Of a DNA stretch of 46,960 nucleotides, positions 1 through 11,225 are shown piece after piece (the first letter of the stretch is position 1; the number at the start of each line of letters is the position of its first letter). The notes beneath the pieces were generated by a model, which was not told where the DNA came from, searched no databases, and saw only the letters and a program-made list of their open reading frames with translations. The stretch is from Viridothelium virens (taxonomy: Eukaryota; Ascomycota; Dothideomycetes; Trypetheliales; Trypetheliaceae), in NCBI GenBank assembly GCA_010094025.1, contig ML991775.1, positions 692,501-739,460 on the forward strand, read 5' to 3'. The position numbers and the translations under genes were made by a program.

Positions 1-1391
1 GGAGAGGAGCTACATTCTCTTTTCTGGCAAAGTTGCATTACTCCAGCCTCTTGCTGCTCAAATACAGCCTCTTCTCTCTCGCTGCTATCTTGTTCTTGCG
101 CTTTTGAGCCATGTGACAACTCATGCCCCAAGTTTTGGGTCTTATTTGCTCCTAGAACATCCGAAGGAGTGCTTTTTGTCTCCATAAAATATGCGGGACG
201 TCCCAGTGCCGGCCGTTTAGATCGGGTCGGCGTTACTAAATCCTCTTCTACATATGCTGGCGGTTGGTTCTGTGCTGTTCTAACATCTCGACCATCACAT
301 ATATAATTCTCATACTCCTCGTCATACTCAGCGACAGTAATCCAGATCTCGTGTCGATCCTGGGAGATCAATAGCCGCCTTCATTTCCCTTAATTAGTGC
401 TGAAAACTTTGGAGCGATTAATTCTGTCTAAGGACAAAAGGAATATGTGTGTTACTAACCGCATTGAATTAGACGGACCTTGCGGAGGTTTAAAGACCCC
501 AGGTGCATCACGTCCAGGTGTTTCAGAGATCCAAGCGGCCATTTGGGCAGTCTCTTGCCATTCAATCTGTGTTCGCTTCTTACGATCGTTACGAACACAG
601 GGCTTAACTTCCAGAATGCCAAACACAGCTTCTTGACCTGCTAGATGGAGATAGCCGTCTACCCGAGCATTTAATAAAGGTTGACGTTGCTGATTATGTA
701 GAGTGAAAGACTTTGGATCTGATAACCAGTGGCCAACTTCAAGGCACTCAGATTGAAGCCTGATGAGACTCAGTAGGGAAACCAGAGCCATGTTCACGAT
801 CGCCTCGTAGCCGGTCGACGGGGACGACGAGGGTGTTGCCGGAGACACTGGAGTGAAGTTATATGCCTTGGAGATCCCTCTCTGCTCCGGAGTGACAGGG
901 TTGCCAAGTCCTATCCGTTCCAATGATGCTGCGACGTCATGAACTCCTGGTCTGTCCAGTCGGGGACGTAGTTTGGTAACCTTTGGTGTCGCATCTAGTT
1001 CGTCCATGTGCTTCGCTGCGCGCTTGTCGATCAAGTGCCTAAAGTAATGAAAGAGTGTAAACATGTCCCCTGGCAGATTTCTCTGGTGAAAGCGAAGGTG
1101 TGGATCATTAGATGCGTTCTCTTTAACACCACCAACGAGATCTGAAAATTCTTCTGAATCGGCTTTTTTCTTTATTTGAGGTTCGACAAAGTCGGAAACT
1201 TTGAACTTATCCACCTGCACGTTCACCCACAGCGCCTTGAGATGAAGGAAATCGGTTTCGGTCAATTTAGAGGCCGAATGGAATGCTCCGGAATTTGTTG
1301 CAGAAATGGATAGCGAATTTGGATCAAGTCCATTTCGCAACATTCCTGTTTCCCATTCCTGTGGGGTGCTAGGGGTCCTGGGAAGGTTCAT
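1..1391 (-). CDS. Fungal PD-(D/E)XK nuclease-like domain protein, partial (runs off the left edge)
   Basis: The start codon is at 1391. The first exon encodes about 310 residues. An 81-nt intron is likely at 459-379 (donor GTTAGT, branch CACTAAT). The reading frame then stays open to base 1, so the C-terminus lies outside the window. Exon 1 shows the core of the fungal PD-(D/E)XK family near residues 240-290: an ARVDGYL segment supplying Asp, an ILEVKP segment supplying the E-x-K pair, and a QETAQMAAWI helix with the usual Gln. The spliced continuation reads LLISQDRHEIWITVAEYDEEY, which matches the downstream strand-helix region I associate with this family. The N-terminal half is low in recognisable domains. 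Members are abundant and poorly characterised in filamentous fungi; nuclease activity has not generally been shown. No signal peptide is visible. The domain call is fairly secure and the biological role is unknown. Confidence 0.75.
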
Positions 1392-1863
1392 TAGTGCGAT
1401 GGGAATAACTTGTGCAATGAAGATTTAGAACGAAGGGACAGAGTGAGTTAGAGCAAGTATCGTGTCTAGCATTTCTGGTTATACATTCTGCGCGTAGTGA
1501 GGTAGCGCTGAGGAAAGTTGTAAATGCTCAACCTGTTTTAGATTCCACCAACGTCCACGGGATGATTGGACAGGGAGCATCCTGTGGTACACTGCAGCCG
1601 CGCGCGATATGCTCGAATGCTTTTCATAGTAGTCAAGTATGTCCATGAATACCTTGTCAGTTGTTCTTATTTAGAAGCTGCTGCCGCATCTTTTCAAAAA
1701 TCAATGGTGTTTGATTTTAGTCTGGTGTGACTTGAAAGGCGGTACAAGGTATGTACAGAAGTTTGTTACTGCGGTAACAATTGTTTATACACAACACGCC
1801 AGGCGCGACACTTCAGATCATTTTCGACCAGATCTCCCCAAACTTCCCAATCAACCACACGAG
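1392..1863. other. Intergenic region between two divergent genes
   Basis: This holds the presumed promoters of the minus-strand PD-(D/E)XK gene and of the plus-strand gene starting at 1864. I see no convincing coding sequence, repeat or RNA gene. Confidence 0.5.
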
Positions 1864-2870
1864 ATGTCTAGCTCTCCAGAGTCTCTCAAAATCAGAGCCC
1901 GTCAAGAGACTCAACGAAATTATTTCTATAAATTATGCGCCATTGAACAGGAAGCCGAATCTTTACACACTCCCACGTTAGACGACGAACAACTCCGCTC
2001 ATTCTCCATTCAACGACTTGACGACCTTGATGTTGATGGCAACGTCTCTGACGACTCTGGACCTCGGTACTTTGCACCTTTTCCGACAAACACGTTGCCA
2101 GAGTCGGTCAAAACGACGGCAGACTCGTGGCAAGAACCATGTCATGTCTCCACAAAGTCAACAGGCTGGTACACATGTGATCCATTTTCGGAAGCTGATT
2201 TCCGGTTGAGATGGTTGGACCGAACTATGCACTTTTATGTCATCGACGAGACGAGGTGGTGCGACGTGTAGGTCTCAGCAGCCCTGGTGCTCCTTTGGAG
2301 TCTTGTACTTACTAGGACCAGGGAAATGGATGGACGGAACAAGCTTCCCTTTTTTGAAGGCTACGCGTACAGAAATGACCACGACGGCTTGGTTCGTGAA
2401 GACTACCTCGGATTCCTTGGCGACCATGCCCGCACTGTCCGCGATGGCTGTATCCCACACATGACCTGTGCTGTGATCGACTCGACCGTGTCCGGCACCC
2501 AGGTTCCCCGGAGCGTCGTTATTACTGCCCTTACGCTCATGAAGCGCCAAATTCGAAGCAAGCACTTCGTAGACCATCACACAATACCGGTAGGGCTCGC
2601 TTTCTTTGATAGCTTGTGGCTCTAGAGACCTGCTAATCGGCTCCTTGGCAGGTCCTGATAATCACTTTTCAGCACGACTGCGCTGCGACTATCACGCAAG
2701 TGCATTTCCACGGCAACCGCGTCTTTATCCGCCAGTCCCGACCGCTGAATCTTGACACCAATGAACCCAACGCTGAAGCCTACATGCTTTTGAGATGGAT
2801 GGCTGGCAATCCCATTGGAGAGACCGCGTACGATTCTCATCTTTACAATCAAGACACTTTACTTCAGTAG
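1864..2870 (+). CDS. Uncharacterised three-exon protein, about 296 aa
   Basis: The first ATG of the open frame is at 1864. Three exons join in phase: 1864-2267, 2322-2589 and 2652-2870. Intron 1 (2268-2321) has a GTAGGT donor and removes an in-frame stop; intron 2 (2590-2651) has a GTAGGG donor, a GCTAAT branch site and a GGCAG acceptor. A slightly earlier donor for intron 1 (2256) would also keep the frame. The product is acidic at its N-terminus, with a central segment reading HFYVIDETRW and a C-terminal part (VLIITFQHDCAATITQVHF...RPLNLDT) that looks like alternating beta strands. There is no signal peptide or membrane segment. I cannot name a family. The splice phases and low stop density make a real gene likely; function is unknown. 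Confidence 0.6.
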
Positions 2871-3837
2871 AGGAGACATTCCCCGTCCATTCACGGAAAT
2901 ACCAAGACAAAGTTTTTCGTTGTGCCATAATCCACTACCATGGCGCCGTAGGTGATAGAAGTGTCAAGATTCGGATTGCGGTATACCAAGAGGAAGCGTG
3001 GACCGGATCGCTGGACAACAGCACGCATGAGCAGGCTGTTATATTGCGGTAGTCTTATTACATGGGAATTAATTCTTCATTCTTAGTGACGATACGATTG
3101 GCCCAAAGCCCTTGAAACGCTACCTTTGAAGTTTGGTGGTTTGTTAGATAAGATGTAACTATGAGGGTCCGCAAAGTGGGCTCCCCCTAATCCGGTGAGA
3201 GTACGAGATGACGGGCCTGATTCCAGGCACCGTCAGTACCGGATCGTACAAGCTCAGGCTCTGTCTATCCTGGCTGACGACAGCGCAGCCTCAACTCCAG
3301 CTGCTGACTAATCGTTCAAGATACACCCCCAGTGCAGCTCATGCCCGAAAGCAGAAATGGAATTTACATGAGGTCGCTTTGCCCATGAATATAGCTCGCT
3401 ATCGAAACAAGATTCTGGGAATTTGGATGGAAGAGCAGACTGGGCGGCGGGGATCTCCATGAAGACTCCCAAATCGAGGGCTTGATGATTCAGCGCAGAC
3501 TGCGTTTATCACGGATACCGGCTAGACGCATCAGCAGGACTCTAATATATCCTGCCACAGTGGTCGAGGCTACAATGCTTGTGATTGCTCATTGTTGATA
3601 ACTTAGGTACGGGAGAAATAACGTAATTTGCTCATGTCCTGCGAACATCACAAATCTATATATCTGAAGCGGCTTCATCCGAGTGCAAGAGCTCAATCAC
3701 ATGCCCTCTGAGCACTGTAACCTCTGATATGAGAAATTTACAAAGACACAAAGAGTGAGCTGTGGGTCCCTCGGCGCAGTGCCCAACGTGATCACACTCG
3801 ATTCCACGTGCGCAACTTTCTAACCCCAAGACACCTT
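2871..3837. other. Intergenic region
   Basis: Short open frames occur (for example 3208-3462 on the plus strand), but none has a recognisable domain, signal peptide or splice structure. Nothing else is recognised. Confidence 0.4.
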
Positions 3838-3843
3838 TATATA
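3838..3843 (+). promoter_or_regulatory. Putative TATA box of the cysteine-rich secreted peptide gene
   Basis: A TTTATATAGA context lies about 100 bp upstream of the ATG at 3945, a normal distance for a fungal TATA element. It is assigned by position and sequence only. Confidence 0.4.
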
Positions 3844-3944
3844 GACCTTCAGCCGCTAATGATAGTCCACCCTCCATATTCGACTGAAGACAACTTCTTC
3901 TCAAAGCGTCTCCTAGCTTTCCTCCCGACACCTTGGACATTATC

Positions 3945-4248
3945 ATGATGCACACCTCAATTGTCTTTCTCACTATCGCAGCCCTTATGGGCATCGGCTT
4001 CGCCATTCCAGGCACTCACCCAGAGCCACGGGATGGTGGATGCCCTGAATCATGCGACATCTTCCTATCTTCTTGCATCACTGTACGCGTCCAGCAATTC
4101 CCATCAAACTATGAGCCCGTATTGTACTTATCATAAACAACAGTGGTGTGCAGAAAACGGTGAAGGAAATAATCAGTGCCTGGAAGATTGTGACATCTTT
4201 TACTGCGACCAACCTGGGTGCAACACTTGTGGCACGTGCTCGCACTGA
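3945..4248 (+). CDS. Small secreted cysteine-rich protein (effector-like), 80 aa
   Basis: Two exons, 3945-4082 and 4144-4248, are joined in phase 0 across a 61-nt intron (donor GTACGC, acceptor AACAG). The first ~20 residues form a clear signal peptide (MMHTSIVFLTIAALMGIGFA, cleavage expected before IPG). The mature part is about 60 residues and contains ten cysteines, consistent with up to five disulfides. Each exon carries one copy of a related motif: CPESCDIF in exon 1 and CLEDCDIF in exon 2, which suggests internal duplication. An in-frame ATG also exists at 3933, but it would put four residues ahead of the signal peptide. A TATA-like box lies about 100 bp upstream. Size, signal peptide and cysteine density fit apoplastic effectors or antimicrobial peptides of plant-associated fungi; no specific family is recognised and no target can be inferred. 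Confidence 0.65.
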
Positions 4249-5304
4249 GCTTGTGGTATCACGGCCAAGGTCAGCAACCATTTACTATAATATTGTTGCA
4301 GTTGTTCCAAATCGAACTAATATTGAAAAGATTTCGTAACTTACATATTCTCATTCAGTGCTTCAAAACTTTGCTTAAGTGCCGAGTAGGCTTGAGTGGC
4401 TTATTATTATATTTTCCTTCGCTTAATGGCACACTCCAGTTTTCAGTGCGAGGATGGAAGCTTTGCTATGATTAAGGAACGACTTGATAATCATGACGAC
4501 TGATTTAATAGGTCTTCATTCTCTAGGCTATCAAAAATCTTTTCGGAAAGCCTGATATCGAGTAACTTGTAGACGTGACTATAGTGCCGTACTGCTTCCA
4601 CAATCTTTCCTAGATCTCTCGATTTGTCCGGTCACGCATTGAGGGGTTCCGAAGCGGAGGAATGTGGTACTGATAGTTTCTTGGAAATCGGATGTGTGAT
4701 TGACAACGTTGCTGTAGCTCTATCACCAATGAACAATGCTGAGCTTGTAGGAACGGAGCAATTTCGTAATTCCTGCGAGAACAACGAAAGATCCAGTGTC
4801 TAAGTTCCTAAAGCGTTTGGCGTTTGCTCCATGAAACACAGCCTGATATACTCCATCCCCACCATTGTCAAATTGTTAGAATTAGTCAAGGTAAAAAACC
4901 TTGGATGTAGTTAGACAAACGTTTCGCGGGACTTTCTGAGGGCTATCACAGATATGAGGTCTATCCCTCACAACCGTGACAGTCAGCTGCCACTAGCGCT
5001 GCAATTAGGATATATATCCACGCCTAGGTGCCCCCGTATCTGGCATCTTTGCGTAGCTTACAGGTCATTACCCAGAATATAAGCTACTCTTTAATCACTT
5101 GCTTTACAGCCGTGACAAAACAATCCTACCGAATTCAATTGCACGAGAACACATTGCAATTTGAGATTACGGCAATGATCCCCACTATAATAACCCGGAG
5201 AAGCCGCGGTCACCGGACCGCCGAGTACCAGACGATTGGGTTCCACCAGAAGAAGATGAAGGTTTTCCCACAGCAGCGTAACGACCTGTGACCTGATGAA
5301 GCTG
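4249..5304. other. Non-coding stretch, no gene recognised
   Basis: Only short frames without domains are present. Around 5160-5290 one plus-strand frame is proline- and acidic-rich for about 40 codons before a stop. It might be a decayed mobile-element coding remnant, but I cannot identify it. Confidence 0.35.
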
Positions 5305-5381
5305 GAGCAAGGACTGTTCACACCAAACGCGGCCCACTACCCTTGAAAGGGGGCTGGGAATCACGCGGTTCAGCACCCCTC
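5305..5381 (+). repeat. Hairpin repeat copy 1
   Basis: First of three related segments. It shares with copy 2 the blocks GAGCAAGG, ACCAAACGCGG, CACTACCCT, GGGCTGGGAA, CACGCGGTT and AGCACCCCTC. Between CACTA and GCTGGG lies a short inverted repeat (CCCTT / AAGGG). Confidence 0.6.
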
Positions 5382-5556
5382 CGAAACCTTTAGGAGTGGA
5401 ATCAGGAACACCTGGGTGAACTGTTGCGCTGGCTTACGAGGAAAGCACTGGAATCGGACATCTCTGTGGATATAGCAGCGTAAGTTCTGCTCGACACGGA
5501 ACTGTTGTGCACAAGTTTAGAGGGGATACTTGAACGCGACCGATTAAACTCCTGTT

Positions 5557-5637
5557 GAGCAAGGCTTTACATACCAAACGCGGCTCACTACCCTAAAGCT
5601 ACTTTAGGGCTGGGAACCACGCGGTTTAGCACCCCTC
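5557..5637 (+). repeat. Hairpin repeat copy 2
   Basis: Second copy, 252 bp downstream of the first. Its central inverted repeat is a perfect 8-bp stem (CCCTAAAG / CTTTAGGG) with a 3-nt loop, flanked by the same CACTA and GCTGGGAA blocks as copy 1. Confidence 0.6.
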
Positions 5638-5657
5638 TATCGACTAGGCTAGACCGT

Positions 5658-5730
5658 AGCAAGTGCTGGGCATTTACAACGTGCCCACTACCCAATTTAG
5701 GGCTGGGAAGAACACGGCTCAGTAACCCTG
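5658..5730 (+). repeat. Hairpin repeat copy 3 (divergent)
   Basis: Third, weaker copy about 100 bp after copy 2. It keeps CCCACTACCC, TTTAGGGCTGGGAA, CACGGCTCAGTA and ACCC, but its central stem is short (CCC / GGG). Confidence 0.45.
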
Positions 5731-5737
5731 CGGTATC

Positions 5738-6333
5738 TACCTGCGTAGAACGGAGTAGAAAGGAAGTAAATCAGATCCTCGCTGCGCAAGAGCTTGCTTT
5801 AGAGAAGGGCAGGTGGTGGTGGTGTCAGTCTTGCACGTGATCTCATAGCACGGGCACGTACCTCCTGAGATTCATTCATTTTGCCCACCTCACCCATATT
5901 TATCTGGAGGTACGCGAGGAGCTAGACCTTCGCATTCTTTTTGCCAACTCAACTAATGTCTTGTTATTCTCATTCCTTGGTCTGACACATTTTATGTCAT
6001 GGGGGATGCCTGGGCATTTTTCCAAGAAGGTACTCCACTATATCCGGCAAGCCCGCTGATCCATGGACTTTATCCGGGGCCGCAATTTGCAGCCAGAGAT
6101 CTTAGAGCCAGGAACAAGATACTAGCTTCCTTTCGCCTCATCAATGAGCCGAAGGTGCGGAGCGATGACGGGTGATCCAAAGTTTATCTTGATGTTCGCC
6201 GCTGCACTTTCAGAGGATGGTGTTGTTGGAGAGCACAAAGCTGAGGTGGTGAAATTTCTTTGAGGCAATTCACATGGGTATATGAACGGTTGTAGCCTTC
6301 AACGCAGATTTGGACTTGCTGTAGGCTCTCATC
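5738..6333. other. Upstream region of the glycoside hydrolase gene
   Basis: No gene seen. A short inverted pair (GTACCTCC and GGAGGTAC, near 5858 and 5925) is present. The region probably includes the promoter of the gene starting at 6334. Confidence 0.35.
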
Positions 6334-9300
6334 ATGTTCTTTGTATGTCTCGTTTCCATCATTTCAATGATTCCCATGTTGACGTATCCCATCCCAAGCT
6401 TGGCTTGAGTTTTCTTGCGCTTTCTTTCAGCCTCGTGCTTTGCCTCCCGAAAAACCATACAGATTCATTCGTCAATGCCGCAATTGACGCAGGTACTTTC
6501 CAAAACCCATCTGTAAACGTCCGACCACGCTTCAGGTATTGGATTCCCGATGCCTCGATTGATCAGGAGCAAGCTACTCAAGACGTCGCGGCTGCAAAAG
6601 CTGCCGGAGCCGGAGGTGTAGAAGTCCTCGGATACTATCTCTACAATAGTGCTCCAGGTAATTTCGCTCCGACCAATTGGGAGGTTTATGGCTGGGGCAC
6701 TCCAGCATGGAGTAAGTAGTCTACTAATGACATTGGGTATCTCTCCTGACCATTACCATACAGAGCAGGTGTTCGATGTTGTGGCCCAAGCACACAAGGA
6801 TAATGGAATGATTATGGACTTCGCCATGGGTCCAAATCAAGGTCAAGGTGTACCTGCCGATCCAGACAACGATGGCTTGATGTGGGATATCAACGCTTAC
6901 AACGTCTCCATTCCCATCGGCGATTCCTTTAATGGCACTATACCTGGCTGGGGAAATGGAGTGCTACAAGCGGTTGTGACAGGTCTAGTTACCTCCGAAG
7001 TCAATGCCTCTGGTGTAGCTCCGTCACTTCCGAACGACCTTGCCGCGAATCGATTGCAGAAGACATTGGCCAATAGCACTCTGCAAGATATCACTAACAT
7101 GGTCGAGGCAGACGGATCATTATCGATACAATTTCCTGCCGACAAGGAGGGGATTGAGTACAATTTATTCGCCATCTATCTCGTTCGGGAACAGGAACGT
7201 ACTGCGGCTGATCCAGTCACGCTCAAAGGTCCACAAACTCCAGCCCAAGATTTTGTACACAATGGTTCTTGGACGGTTGACCACTTTTCTGTCCTTGGAG
7301 CTCAAACAATGACCAATTTCTGGGAGAATTGCCTTTTGGTAAATGGAACAAAAGAACTCCTTATGGAAGTTGGTAATTATGGATGGGAGGACAGCGTAGA
7401 GATCAATCCCTATGTCTATTGGACTCGAGACTTACCCGAAGCCTTCAGCACCAAGTTCGGTTATTCTATCAATAAATGGCTTCCTCTGCTCTTTCACCAG
7501 AATCAGAGATGGTTTGGAGCCCCTTCCGAACCGATCTGGTGGATTACAGATGAACCAGATGCGGGTAATAGTCATATTGCAGACTACAGAGCGACCCTCA
7601 CGGACTTGTACGGGGAGTATCTTGGTGCACTCAATTCTTGGGCAGAGCAATACCTGGATGTCCAGTACTCTGCGCAAATATCTTATAATCTAGCCATGGA
7701 TATGCAGCAGAACATTCCTGTTGTGGATGCTCCAGAATGCGAATCACTCGATTTTAGTGATGATATCGATGCATATCGACAGTACACAGGACCCGCACAT
7801 CTAGCAGGAAAACGAATTGTATCCTCGGAGTGTGGAGCGGTCTCTAATGAAGCGTTCCAACAGACTTTGACTGAACTGATGTGGCATGTGAAACGGTCTA
7901 TTGCAGGTGGAATCAATCAGTTTGTGTTCCACGGATATCCATATTCTGGAAATGTAAGTTGTTGAGCCGATATCTAAACGATATACAATTAACTTGGATT
8001 AGTATGGCAACACAACATGGCCATCGTTTGCGACATTTAATTATTCATACTCCGAAATGCATGGCCGTCATCAACCGGCTTGGGATTATTATTCGGATCC
8101 TCTCAACTTCACCGCCCGCCTCTCATATATCTTCCAGTCCGGCGTACCGAAGATAGATCTTGCCTTTTATCAATACTTCACAACATATCCCGGACACAGG
8201 GGATCCAATTACATGCTCCCCGATCTTGCAAATTTTGGATACACCTACGAGTATATCAGTCCGAATAATTTCAACCTTCCGGAAGCATACGTGCAAAATG
8301 GAGTTCTTGCTCCAAATTATCAAGCCTTCAAAGCGATGATCATCAGAGCCAATGATTCACTGACTGTTGAGGGTACCACGAAACTGGCCGCATTTGCTAA
8401 TGCAGGATTTCCGATAATATTCTCAGGAGGTCCTCCGTCCTATCTTGCCAGTTTTAACCAGAGTGGTGCCGCTTATGTTAACCAAACGATCCAAAGCTTA
8501 ATTAATTTACCAAATGTCCATGTCGTGCCATACGAAGGGCTGGCCCAAAGCATCGCATCCATTGGAATCTCGCCACGAGCAAAATACAACGTCACAAACG
8601 ACCAATTATATACTTCCTGGCGGCATGATGACGAGAATGATATTGATTACATCTTCGTATACAATGATGCCGCTGGAAATAGTCTTGGCCAAGGTTCCAC
8701 CACAGCTACGATCGAATTCGAGTCTGTTGGCATACCGTATGAGTACGATGCCTGGACTGGTGAACAGTCACAGCTATTGAACTATACTCAGACTAGCAAC
8801 ACGACATCAGTATACTTCCATCTAGCAGGAAATCAATCTACCATTGTGGCTTTTCACAAACTCATGAATGCTACTTCGACCCAATTATCCCAGCATCTTG
8901 AATCAGCCTCTCCGCACATCCTTGGGATCTCCTCCAACTCCTCGTCCGGTCTGGCACTCAAAATTGGGTCAGGATCTGGATTACCCAGCATACTTTTGTC
9001 CAATGGTAGCATCCAAAGTCTCCCATCCACATCTGCATCTCCATTTACTCTTCACAATTGGATCTTACTGGCTGAGCACTGGGAACCACCCACCAATCTC
9101 TCGGACATCTCTACTATTGCCATAAAGACCAACACCACCCACCTCCTCCCAGATCTTGTATCCTGGCAATCGATCCCCGGTCTTCAGAACGTCAGTGGGC
9201 GAGGCTACTATAGTACCACTTTCACTTGGCCTCCGGAAAGCAATAATTCCAATTCTTCCTCTCCCCTTGGCGCTCTTATCGACTTCGGTCCCGTCATCCA

Positions 9301-9571
9301 CACTGTACGCGCTTCGATCAACGGGTACGCACTTCAACCCCCCGATACCACACACGCCACAGCCGATATCTCGTCGTATCTTGTCGAGGGCACCAACGAG
9401 CTGCAGGCTATTGTAAGTACGACATTGGTAAATGTGTTGAGACCGATCTGGGGGCAACTGCGGACAAGTGGGGTGGCGCCTGCAGTCGGAGTGCCAGGAC
9501 CGCAGGAATATGGACTTGTAGGTGAAGTTACGGTGGTGCCATATGAGACGGTGATTGTAGAGGTTAGCTAG
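6334..9571 (+). CDS. Secreted glycoside hydrolase, GH106 (alpha-L-rhamnosidase)-like, about 1029 aa
   Basis: Four exons join in phase: 6334-6383, 6431-6711, 6764-7953 and 8003-9571. Intron 1 (47 nt) falls inside the signal-peptide region, giving MFFVCLVSIISMIPMLT followed by LVLC. The N-terminus of the mature protein reads FRYWIPDASID then AAKAAGAGGVEVLGYY, the (beta/alpha) barrel start typical of the fungal 'secreted protein' group that I place with GH106. Later conserved segments are MIMDFAMGPNQGQG, WWITDEPDAG (about residue 370), VDAPECESLDF (about 434) and SSECGAVSNE (about 464); the glutamates there are candidate acids. The C-terminal part is beta-rich and carries many N-x-S/T sequons, ending in a jelly-roll-like sugar-binding region. 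Length fits the family. The likely role is extracellular removal of rhamnose from plant pectin or glycosides. Substrate is inferred from the family only. Confidence 0.75.
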
Positions 9572-11225
9572 GTTATTGGATGACACGAAGAACCAGAATG
9601 GAGGGAACAACAGCCATTGGCACGTCGATTTGTCTTTAAATTCTCGCCATGGCTGCATTTTTGGGTATGTAAGCCATTTACGCAGCAGACTAAAACATCC
9701 TGACTCCGGTTTGCCTTTCCGCGCCGGCAAAGATGGGCTATCTCACTATCTTTTTCATAGTCTTCAGGATGCATAAAATGATGCATAATGCTAAAAGAAT
9801 GGATTTAGAAGAACTTATTAGAGATTTGCTAAGAAAAACTTGCACATGATGTCCAAATCTATTATGCTTGCCTTTTGGGCTCTTGCTCGAGAAATTCTTC
9901 TGGATGTAGCCGGTAGTATCGCCATTGACGATGTGCAAAAAAAAGCAATCGTCCTTGGATTTGGGCGAATTGCAGATTGCGGCCGCGGTATCCTTGGCAT
10001 ACTCTATTTCAGCCAAGATAATGCTCTGCCATCTCTAAAGAAAAAAAATGTCAGGGACGCAAATGAAGCTGAATAGCTCTATATTGATATTTACGGAAAT
10101 CTAAGCACGAGGTCCTAAATCTACATCGTGTGCTTCGCTTCCAAGTCCTTCGCATGCACGTGACTGTGACTCTGCACATCCCGTGACCCTACTCCGTGTC
10201 TCCACCAGGGGTCCTCTATCCATAACCATGACAAAAAAAAGCTATCAGTAGTATACAAAAAAAGTTCACCTAGATGTCTTTCTCTGGCTATATAGAGATA
10301 GGAACTCCGGTCACCACTAATGTTGCCAAGCTCTAGAGTCTGCTCGCTGACCTAAAAATTTGGTCGCCTTATGTTGCGGGATATGAAAGTTGGTTGAGAC
10401 TTTTCGATCCGGTCTTCTCGAATGGAATGGTACTGCAGAAATCCGACAAAAGAAAAGGGCTCTCAAGAGTACTACGTACGACAATCCCATTCTCACTCCG
10501 TATAAGCCAGGAGGGCCCCAGTGAAGATTTCTGTCAACCTCTCACACCTTATGTCCGCACTCCTCAAAGTGCATATGGACAAACCAAGAGGCGAGAATTG
10601 TCCCATGCCGTAACAAGGAGCGCAAAATTCTTGAATGCGAAGATGGCTGCACCATGAATTGCTTCTCGCCATGGAGGAATGGCAATCGGCCGCACTATTA
10701 GAGACAATTTGTATGTGATTTGCTAAGAATTTAGCTTATAGCTTGCTTCGGATGGTACTGCAGATCGCTGATTGCTTCTTATTGGGGGTTGCCCCAACTA
10801 GAAAACCGGAATAAGATCAACCGTTCACTTTCCATTGAAATTGAAAGAGTGAGGACTACAGACAAAGAACAGAAGAACGAAGTAGGTGAGATCGAGTCGT
10901 TATAGTGCGACAGTCACTTTTCTACTTTAGGATCCAAGAGTCCCTCAGTAAGATTATCGGTCCAGCAGTGGATTATGAGTAACGTCTCTCTCTGAAAATT
11001 CCCTTGAGCCGGCTAGGTTTAGCATTAGGGCACGGCCTCGGGATTGGAGGTCACCCCAATCCTCGGATGGGGACAAGTACCGACTCGACAAACGGCAGAG
11101 ACGTCGAACACCTCTATAAAATGCGTCGAGCTGTCACGATCCAGCACGTGATCCTGCGGTACACATTGTCTTGTTCATTCTCGTTCCTAGGCTTGACAAT
11201 GAAGACAGTCAACATTTCTAAAATT
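9572..11225. other. Intergenic region, 1.65 kb
   Basis: No secure gene. On the minus strand, 10016-9820 holds a stop-free run of about 65 codons with a C-x8-C spacing (DTAAAICNSPKSKDDCFF), which could be an exon of a small unannotated gene. I could not find a start exon or signal peptide for it. The 3' end of the GIY-YIG-type gene lies at 11226. Confidence 0.35.

Noticed and set aside
3208-3462. 84-codon plus-strand open frame
   Set aside because: No domain, no signal peptide and no coding-like pattern; consistent with chance.
3656-4015. 119-codon minus-strand frame overlapping the secreted peptide gene
   Set aside because: It is antisense to the first exon of the cysteine-rich gene, whose signal peptide, spliced frame and TATA box are better supported.
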